Positions 5,597 through 9,032 of a DNA stretch of 9,032 bases are shown here, one piece after another. A model generated the notes under the pieces. It searched no databases, had not been told where the DNA came from, and was given only the letters and a program-made list of their open reading frames with translations. Made by a program: the position numbers and the translations under genes. The stretch is from Cyclobacteriaceae bacterium. GTDB lineage: Bacteria > Bacteroidota > Bacteroidia > Cytophagales > Cyclobacteriaceae. The DNA lies in NCBI GenBank assembly GCA_025455445.1, contig JALOMN010000051.1, positions 1-9,032 on the forward strand, read 5' to 3'. Every line of letters begins with the position of its first letter. The stretch's first letter is position 1.

Positions 5597-7129
5597 ATGA
5601 ATTTCAGGAGTTTTTGGCCTTATGATTTTCCGGCATCTGTAGTGGTTTTTCTCGTAGCGCTTCCGCTCTGTTTGGGCATCGCGTTGGCTTCAGGGGCACC
5701 TCTGATTTCAGGATTAATTGCCGGTATTGTGGGCGGTGTGGTAGTTGGATTTCTAAGTGGATCGTCTATTAGTGTGAGCGGTCCGGCAGCGGGTCTTACG
5801 ACCATTGTAGCTGCCGCTATTTTAGACCTGGGTTCATTCAATTCATTTTTGTTAAGTGTAATTATTGCCGGTGTTATTCAAATTGGGTTGGGTTATGCCA
5901 AGGCTGGAACTATCGGACATTTTGTTCCTTCCTCTGTAATAAAAGGTATGTTGGCCGCCATCGGTTTAATTTTAATATTAAAACAAATTCCTCACGCATT
6001 TGGGTATGACAGTGACTTTGAAGGTGATGAAAGTTTTTTTCAGATGGATGGTAATAATACGTTTACCGAAATAATTAATGCACTAAATTTTATCAGCCCT
6101 GGTGCGCTTATAATCAGCACGGTCTCATTATTCATTCTGATCCTCTGGAGCTCTAGCCTGCTGCAACGCTATCGAATCGTTAGGCTTTTACCCGCACCAC
6201 TTCTTGTGGTAGTATTCGGAATTTTGCTCAATATTCTTTTTCAATACGTTGCCCCCTATCTGGCTATTCAGCAAGAACACCTGGTTTCAGTACCAATCTT
6301 ATTTGGTTCAGAGCAATCCAGTAATATATTTTCATTTCCTGTTTTTACAGAAATACTTAACCCTAAAATTTGGATTGTTGCGGTGACCATCGCGCTGGTG
6401 GCCAGCCTGGAAACATTGCTGAGCATTGAGGCCTGTGACAAAATGGATCCGAACCATCGCATTACACCTCTTAATAAAGAATTAACCGCACAGGGTGCAG
6501 GTAATATTATATCAGGACTTCTTGGCGGCCTTCCCGTTACGTCTGTAATTGTGCGCAGTTCTGCCAACGTTAACTCAGGTGCACGAACGAAAGCTTCTAC
6601 CATTTCGCACGGGTTTATTCTTTTGATTGCGTTTATCGCTATTCCCGGATTTCTCAATCTGATACCATTGTCCTGCCTGGCTGCAATCCTATTACAAGTT
6701 GGCTTTAAACTCACCAAACCTGCCCTTTACAAACTGATGTTTGCCAAAGGCAAAAGTCAATTCATTCCATTTATCGTAACCATACTGGCTATCCTGTTTA
6801 CCAATTTACTTCAAGGTGTTTTTCTTGGTATTGTTGTTGGTTTGTTTTTCATTCTTAAAACCAATTTTCAAAAAGCTATTATCAGTGTTAAATCTAATGG
6901 CATGCAATTAATCAAATTTGCCAAAGATGTTTCGTTTATGCACAAGGCAGAACTCAGGCATGTGCTTCGCGAAGTGCAAGATGATACCCAGCTGACCATT
7001 GATGGAACGAAATCAAATTTTATAGACGAAGACATCATTGAAACTATTGAGGATTTTATCGAATCAGCAAAATCAAAACATATCACGGTAGAAGTCGTGG
7101 GAATCAAGATTAATCAAAGTGCGCTTTAG
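5597..7129 (+). CDS. SulP family inorganic anion transporter with STAS domain (probable bicarbonate transporter)
   Basis: The protein has 510 residues. SulP proteins import or exchange sulfate, bicarbonate or related anions through the inner membrane. The N-terminal two-thirds holds many hydrophobic segments. They include P-Y-D-F-P-A-S (8-14), the substrate-site signature S-G-P-A-A-G (61-66), S-L-E-T-L-L-S (270-276) and the conserved stretch N-K-E-L to S-A-N at about 293-324 with its G-L-L-G-G-L-P-V-T core. A short C-terminal STAS-like domain covers about 434-510. ATG 5597 is preferred because the protein then starts just before W-P-Y-D-F-P; an in-frame TTG at 5558 would add 13 unlikely residues. 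Carbonic anhydrase follows 37 bp downstream, which favours bicarbonate over sulfate as the substrate. This is inference from context, since SulP sequence alone does not settle specificity. Confidence 0.9.
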   Translation: MNFRSFWPYDFPASVVVFLVALPLCLGIALASGAPLISGLIAGIVGGVVVGFLSGSSISVSGPAAGLTTIVAAAILDLGSFNSFLLSVIIAGVIQIGLGYAKAGTIGHFVPSSVIKGMLAAIGLILILKQIPHAFGYDSDFEGDESFFQMDGNNTFTEIINALNFISPGALIISTVSLFILILWSSSLLQRYRIVRLLPAPLLVVVFGILLNILFQYVAPYLAIQQEHLVSVPILFGSEQSSNIFSFPVFTEILNPKIWIVAVTIALVASLETLLSIEACDKMDPNHRITPLNKELTAQGAGNIISGLLGGLPVTSVIVRSSANVNSGARTKASTISHGFILLIAFIAIPGFLNLIPLSCLAAILLQVGFKLTKPALYKLMFAKGKSQFIPFIVTILAILFTNLLQGVFLGIVVGLFFILKTNFQKAIISVKSNGMQLIKFAKDVSFMHKAELRHVLREVQDDTQLTIDGTKSNFIDEDIIETIEDFIESAKSKHITVEVVGIKINQSAL

Positions 7130-7166
7130 TTAAATTATATTTATCATTTCAGAGCAATAAATTATT

Positions 7167-7805
7167 ATGAAAAAATACCAGCAACTATTATTACAGAATC
7201 GCGCGTGGGTGGAGCAAAAATTGCTTGAGGACAAGGATTTTTTTAATCGATTGGCGAATGTACAAAAGCCTGAGTTTCTATGGATTGGCTGCGCAGACAG
7301 TCGTGTACCTGCCAACGAAATCACCGGCACTCAACCGGGCGAAGTATTTGTACACCGAAACATTGCCAATATGGTAGTTCATACCGATATGAACATGTTG
7401 AGTGTGCTTGACTATGCAGTGAATGTATTACAAGTAAATCACGTAATTGTTTGCGGCCATTATGGATGTGGTGGAGTGCGCGCTGCCATGCAACACAAAC
7501 AGGTAGGATTAATTGATAACTGGATACGGCATATCAAAGATGTGTATCGCATGCATCAAGATGAACTCGAGAAAATTCAAGATATGAAGAAAAGGGAAGA
7601 CCGGTTCATCGAGTTAAATGTAATTGAGCAAGTGTATGATTTAGGCAAAACCTCCATTATTCAAAATGCCTGGCAATCTCGAGGCGCCCCATACATTCAT
7701 GGTTGGGTATATGATATCCGCAATGGTTTGATCCAAGATCTGAATGTCTCCATGAATGATGACTCGGGAATGTCTGAAGTTTATCGCTTCGAAAAATTGA
7801 GTTAA
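7167..7805 (+). CDS. can: Beta-class carbonic anhydrase
   Basis: The enzyme interconverts CO2 and bicarbonate with a zinc ion in the cytoplasm. The protein has 212 residues, close to E. coli Can (220), and aligns with it almost without gaps. C42-A-D44-S-R46 and H98-Y-G-C101 give the zinc ligands C42, H98 and C101 and the catalytic D44/R46 pair at the same positions as in E. coli Can. H-R-N-I-A-N (63-68), G-L-I-D-N-W, E-L-N-V-I-E-Q-V and I-H-G-W-V-Y are also conserved. It lies 37 bp after the SulP gene with no promoter match between them and is followed by an intrinsic terminator, so it is the last gene of that unit. Supplying or consuming the bicarbonate moved by the SulP protein is the likely role. 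Confidence 0.95.
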   Translation: MKKYQQLLLQNRAWVEQKLLEDKDFFNRLANVQKPEFLWIGCADSRVPANEITGTQPGEVFVHRNIANMVVHTDMNMLSVLDYAVNVLQVNHVIVCGHYGCGGVRAAMQHKQVGLIDNWIRHIKDVYRMHQDELEKIQDMKKREDRFIELNVIEQVYDLGKTSIIQNAWQSRGAPYIHGWVYDIRNGLIQDLNVSMNDDSGMSEVYRFEKLS

Positions 7806-7827
7806 TAATAAACCCTCAGAGCAAGCC

Positions 7828-7863
7828 AGGCTATTCATTAAAATGGATAGCCTTTTTAATTTT
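7828..7863 (+). terminator. Intrinsic terminator after the carbonic anhydrase gene
   Basis: AGGCTATTCA (7828-7837) pairs with TGGATAGCCT (7844-7853), giving ten pairs with one G-T, around a TTAAAA loop. A T-tract (7853-7857, then AATTTT) follows at once. It lies 23 nt past the carbonic anhydrase stop and closes the unit. Confidence 0.88.
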
Positions 7864-7949
7864 CATACCAATAGGGGTAAATCTTTAGCCAGTTGTCATA
7901 ACCTCAAAGACCTAAAACCGTAAATTGCACCAGCATACCCTCAAAAGCG

Positions 7950-8528
7950 GTGGAATTATTGGACAATCAGGTTCTGGATACGATTAAGTCAGGCAATGAA
8001 ATCGCTTATGAGATGATATTTAAATCATATTATCAACCCCTTTGCCGGTATGCCTACACATTTCTGCATGACAAAGAAGAGTCTGAAGAAGTGGTGCAAT
8101 CCGTGTTCATATCACTATGGGAAAAGCGAAGTATGCTGGAAATACAAACGTCATTTAAGGCATATCTCTATAGAATGGTGCGCAACAGCTGTCTCAACGT
8201 TATCAAACATGAAAAAGTAAAAAAACAACATGTTGCCCATGAGCTGGCAGTAGCAGAGGTTTCTTACAATTCAGTATCAGAAAAAGTATATGCGAACGAG
8301 CTTTCTTTAAAGATTACGGAAGCAATGAAAGCGTTACCTGAACAATGTCGCCTGGTTTTTCAACTGAGCCGCTTTGAAGAATTGAAGTATCAGGAAATTG
8401 CAGACCAGCTTAACATTTCTATCAAGACGGTTGAAAATCATATGGGCAAGGCATTAAAAATAATGCGTGAACAACTGAAAGAATATTTACCCCTGTTTTT
8501 AATTTTTATGAAAGATTTTATTGAATAA
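7950..8528 (+). CDS. ECF-type RNA polymerase sigma factor (FecI-like, Bacteroidota type)
   Basis: The protein has 192 residues. Sigma region 2 spans about 16-80, with Y-E-M-I-F-K-S-Y-Y-Q-P-L at its start and the core-binding helix E-E-S-E-E-V-V-Q-S-V-F-I-S-L-W-E-K. Region 4 spans about 122-177, with A-L-P-E-Q-C-R-L-V-F and the DNA-recognition helix I-S-I-K-T-V-E-N-H-M. There is no region 3, as expected for ECF sigmas. The start is GTG 7950, giving M-E-L-L-D-N-Q; no ATG precedes region 2 in frame until within it. The next gene, a FecR-like anti-sigma factor, begins at or before the stop codon. Such pairs respond to an outer-membrane transducer and switch on TonB-dependent uptake genes. No clear promoter was seen between the upstream terminator and this gene. 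Confidence 0.92.
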   Translation: MELLDNQVLDTIKSGNEIAYEMIFKSYYQPLCRYAYTFLHDKEESEEVVQSVFISLWEKRSMLEIQTSFKAYLYRMVRNSCLNVIKHEKVKKQHVAHELAVAEVSYNSVSEKVYANELSLKITEAMKALPEQCRLVFQLSRFEELKYQEIADQLNISIKTVENHMGKALKIMREQLKEYLPLFLIFMKDFIE

Positions 8529-8529
8529 C

Positions 8530-9032
8530 GTGGAGGATATACAGCACGATATTGAAGAGTTGATTGGCAAGGTGCTCGCGGGCGAAGCTACTGAAGCAGA
8601 ACATAACTACCTGCTGCAATGGCGCATGCGCTCACCTGATAACGAAACGTATTACAAAAATCTGCAGGAAATCTTTTCAAAAGCTGCGGCAACCGAAGTT
8701 CAGATTCAATTTGACTCCGATGCAGCCTGGAATAAAGTAAAAGCAAAATTGCATTCTGGTGAAGGAAAAGTTACGCCACTCTATCCACCAAAGTCAATAT
8801 TCTCACCACTTCGTATTGCAGCCGGCATTATTTTTATACTGGGCGTTACCACACTACTCTACAAGTTAACTGAACCAACAACTCAGGTATATTCATTAAC
8901 TGCAGATCTTATTGTCGCCCAGGATACACTTCCTGATGGCAGCACTGCATATTTGAATAAGCGTAGCGCGTTACAATTCGAATATAACCCGCGAGAAAAA
9001 GTGCGCAGGGTTACACTCAAGGGCGAAGCTTA
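8530..9032 (+). CDS. FecR-like anti-sigma factor (partial, runs off the window)
   Basis: 167 codons are visible and the gene continues past the right edge. The cytoplasmic N-terminal part (about 1-90) is helical and acidic, with the E-E-L-I-G-K-V-L-A-G-E-A-T-E-A-E pattern of Bacteroidota FecR proteins, and would bind the sigma factor. A single transmembrane helix lies at about 94-111. The periplasmic FecR domain follows, with its hallmark D-T-L-P-D-G-S-T-A-Y-L-N-K (132-144) and R-R-V-T-L-K-G-E-A at the edge. The start is GTG 8530, one base after the sigma stop. TTG 8521 is in the same frame, would overlap the sigma gene by 8 bp and add M-N-N, and is also possible. The tight junction indicates co-transcription and probably translational coupling. 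Confidence 0.88.
   Translation, partial: MEDIQHDIEELIGKVLAGEATEAEHNYLLQWRMRSPDNETYYKNLQEIFSKAAATEVQIQFDSDAAWNKVKAKLHSGEGKVTPLYPPKSIFSPLRIAAGIIFILGVTTLLYKLTEPTTQVYSLTADLIVAQDTLPDGSTAYLNKRSALQFEYNPREKVRRVTLKGEA

Noticed and set aside
6268..6717. A 149-codon open frame on the - strand inside the SulP gene, with shorter ones at 5620-5841 and 6868-7107.
   Set aside because: These are antisense shadows of a clearly coding transporter gene and resemble no known protein.
7893..7928. Promoter for the sigma gene: TTG at 7893-7895 with TAAATTGC at 7921-7928.
   Set aside because: The -7 box lacks part of the TTTG core and the 25-nt spacer is longer than usual, so it is too weak to list.

Overview
The window looks like an ordinary chromosomal stretch from a Bacteroidota bacterium, most likely of the Cytophagales type. 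This placement is an inference. It rests on A+T-rich DNA, Bacteroidota-style promoters (TAnnTTTG -7 boxes with little sign of Shine-Dalgarno sequences), a FecI-type sigma / FecR-type anti-sigma pair, and RecX, ATP-grasp and SulP proteins that resemble those of that group. No rRNA, tRNA, CRISPR array, transposase or phage gene was found.

Layout. (a) 1-1107, + strand: a promoter, a small two-helix membrane protein with a YcxB-like tail, then recX. The 5' end of recX is abnormal: its open frame has no start codon. (b) 1201-3430, + strand: a good promoter drives a compact unit of a DinB/YfiT-like four-helix protein, a membrane-anchored ATP-grasp ligase (TTG start) and a LysE-family exporter whose ATG overlaps the ligase stop codon. 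(c) 3533-4114, - strand: tag, 3-methyladenine DNA glycosylase I. It is divergent from a secreted RidA-like protein at 4195-4719, and the 80 bp between them hold a perfect inverted repeat. (d) 4720-5213: a 494-bp gap with three hairpins or palindromes and a GC-richer orphan open stretch. (e) 5214-7805, + strand: a small membrane-anchored acidic protein, a SulP anion transporter with a STAS domain, and a beta-carbonic anhydrase, closed by a clear intrinsic terminator at 7828-7863. (f) 7950 to the end, + strand: an ECF sigma factor and the start of its FecR-like anti-sigma factor, which runs off the window.

How the genes fit together. The SulP transporter and carbonic anhydrase form a recognisable bicarbonate uptake/CO2 hydration pair, with an unknown small protein in front. 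The DinB-like / ATP-grasp / LysE unit looks like a way to make and export a small amino-acid-derived molecule, but no substrate can be read from the sequence. recX and tag are DNA recombination and repair genes. The sigma/anti-sigma pair normally regulates outer-membrane uptake genes, which would lie beyond the right edge. Several genes use non-ATG starts: TTG for the ATP-grasp gene, GTG for the sigma factor, and GTG or TTG for the FecR gene.
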